From the NCBI GenBank assembly GCA_030646655.1, contig JAUSLB010000196.1, forward strand, positions 1-6,335: DNA of 6,335 bases. Reading direction: 5' to 3'. Source of the DNA: Deltaproteobacteria bacterium (GTDB lineage Bacteria > Desulfobacterota > GWC2-55-46). Of the stretch, positions 5,766 through 6,335 are shown in pieces. The position numbers were made by a program, and so were the translations under genes. Every line of letters begins with the position of its first letter. Position 1 is the first letter of the stretch. Under the pieces are notes generated by a model. The model saw only the letters and a list, made by a program, of their open reading frames with translations. It was not told the DNA's origin and did no database searches.

Positions 5766-6335
5766 CTATCTCCGCCTGTATATCTCGTAAGAGCCGATGC
5801 TTTTGAAGAGCCTGTAGTTTGCGTAGATGGCCCCCATATCCTCGGGTTTAAGCCTTATTATGTTGGCCCTTCTTTCCACTATCCAGTCCCACTCAGGGAC
5901 GGTCGCCGAGCCCTCCTCTATCGGGGAGGCCTTAGCGAATTTGACCCCCGCATAAAACCCGATGTCGCCCGGGACTATCACCCTGCTCGACAGGGGTATC
6001 TCTGATCTTATGAAGCTGACCGTCTCGATAGCCCCCTTTTCCCCGTACTGGCTCCTTGTCTGGTATTGGCCTATGGCCTGATTGGCAAAGAGCGACAGGC
6101 TCGAGCAGACGGACATATAAAGGAGCGAGGCCGGGAAAGCCTTAAAGCCGCGGACCGAAAAAAAAGCATATAGAGCTGCGAAGAGTGCGAGGTTCATCGA
6201 GAGGTAAAGGAGCAGGTAGGAATAAAGCCTTCCCATGGAGAGGCTCCGGTAAGACCCGATAGCCTGATACAAGGGGTCTCCGAGCACAAGGAATATTATC
6301 AAGGTAACGGGCGGCATCAGCGCAAACGCGTAATT
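5766..6335 (-). CDS. GT39-like (ArnT/PMT-type) membrane glycosyltransferase, C-terminal part
   Basis: The frame is open to the right edge, so only the last 189 residues are present and the true start lies outside. The ATG at 6317 has no ribosome site and is probably an internal methionine. The fragment begins NYAFALMPPVTLIIF, matching the P-rich start of a late membrane helix in GT39 enzymes. Helices follow at about 38-59 and 65-85. Then comes a soluble tail of about 100 residues with ETVSFIRSEIPLSSRVIV at 104-121 and a final SYEIYRRR, the usual layout of the periplasmic C-terminal domain. Such enzymes move a sugar from a polyprenyl-phosphate donor to a lipid or protein on the periplasmic side. 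The catalytic N-terminal loop is outside the window, so the assignment rests on architecture only. Confidence 0.7.
   Translation of the reverse strand, partial: NYAFALMPPVTLIIFLVLGDPLYQAIGSYRSLSMGRLYSYLLLYLSMNLALFAALYAFFSVRGFKAFPASLLYMSVCSSLSLFANQAIGQYQTRSQYGEKGAIETVSFIRSEIPLSSRVIVPGDIGFYAGVKFAKASPIEEGSATVPEWDWIVERRANIIRLKPEDMGAIYANYRLFKSIGSYEIYRRR

Noticed and set aside
385..5790. Plus-strand open frames scattered across the window
   Set aside because: They lie antisense to well-supported minus-strand genes, match no family and have biased compositions expected of shadow frames.
6315..6317. ATG at 6317 as the start of a complete small membrane protein
   Set aside because: No ribosome site, the frame stays open to the edge, and the sequence looks like the tail of a larger GT39-type protein.

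Overview
This window is part of a cell-envelope polysaccharide or glycolipid gene cluster from a bacterium. All six recognisable genes lie on the minus strand, so transcription runs from high to low coordinates. In that order they are: the C-terminal part of a GT39-like membrane glycosyltransferase (cut by the right edge), an O-antigen polymerase/ligase-type membrane protein, a 412-bp non-coding gap full of inverted repeats, a GT9 (heptosyltransferase-like) glycosyltransferase, a class I SAM methyltransferase, a complete B12-binding-type radical SAM protein, and a second radical SAM protein cut by the left edge. The plus strand carries no credible gene.

The Wzy/WaaL-type and GT9 genes point to a Gram-negative envelope. 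In the genes I translated, AUA is a common isoleucine codon and AGG a dominant arginine codon at moderate GC. This resembles little-studied lineages such as Desulfobacterota, Nitrospirota or Omnitrophota, but I cannot name the organism from the sequence.

There are two tightly packed blocks. In block 1 (5766-6335 and 4431-5765) the stop codon of the first gene directly abuts the start codon of the second. In block 2 (4018 down to 1) the junctions are an 11-bp overlap and then two 4-bp ATGA overlaps, which indicates one translationally coupled operon. A plausible reading is that GT9 adds a sugar to a glycan or lipid-linked acceptor, the methyltransferase and the two radical SAM enzymes modify the glycan or its lipid, and the membrane proteins transfer sugars and polymerise or ligate the product on the periplasmic side. 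The substrates cannot be read from the sequence.

The most unusual part is the gap at 4019-4430. Within 4049-4316 it holds at least six perfect or near-perfect hairpins. Two of them abut and are enclosed by an outer stem, giving a branched fold. It could be a structured leader RNA of the GT9-methyltransferase-radical SAM operon or a decayed palindromic mobile repeat. I found no coding content that explains it.
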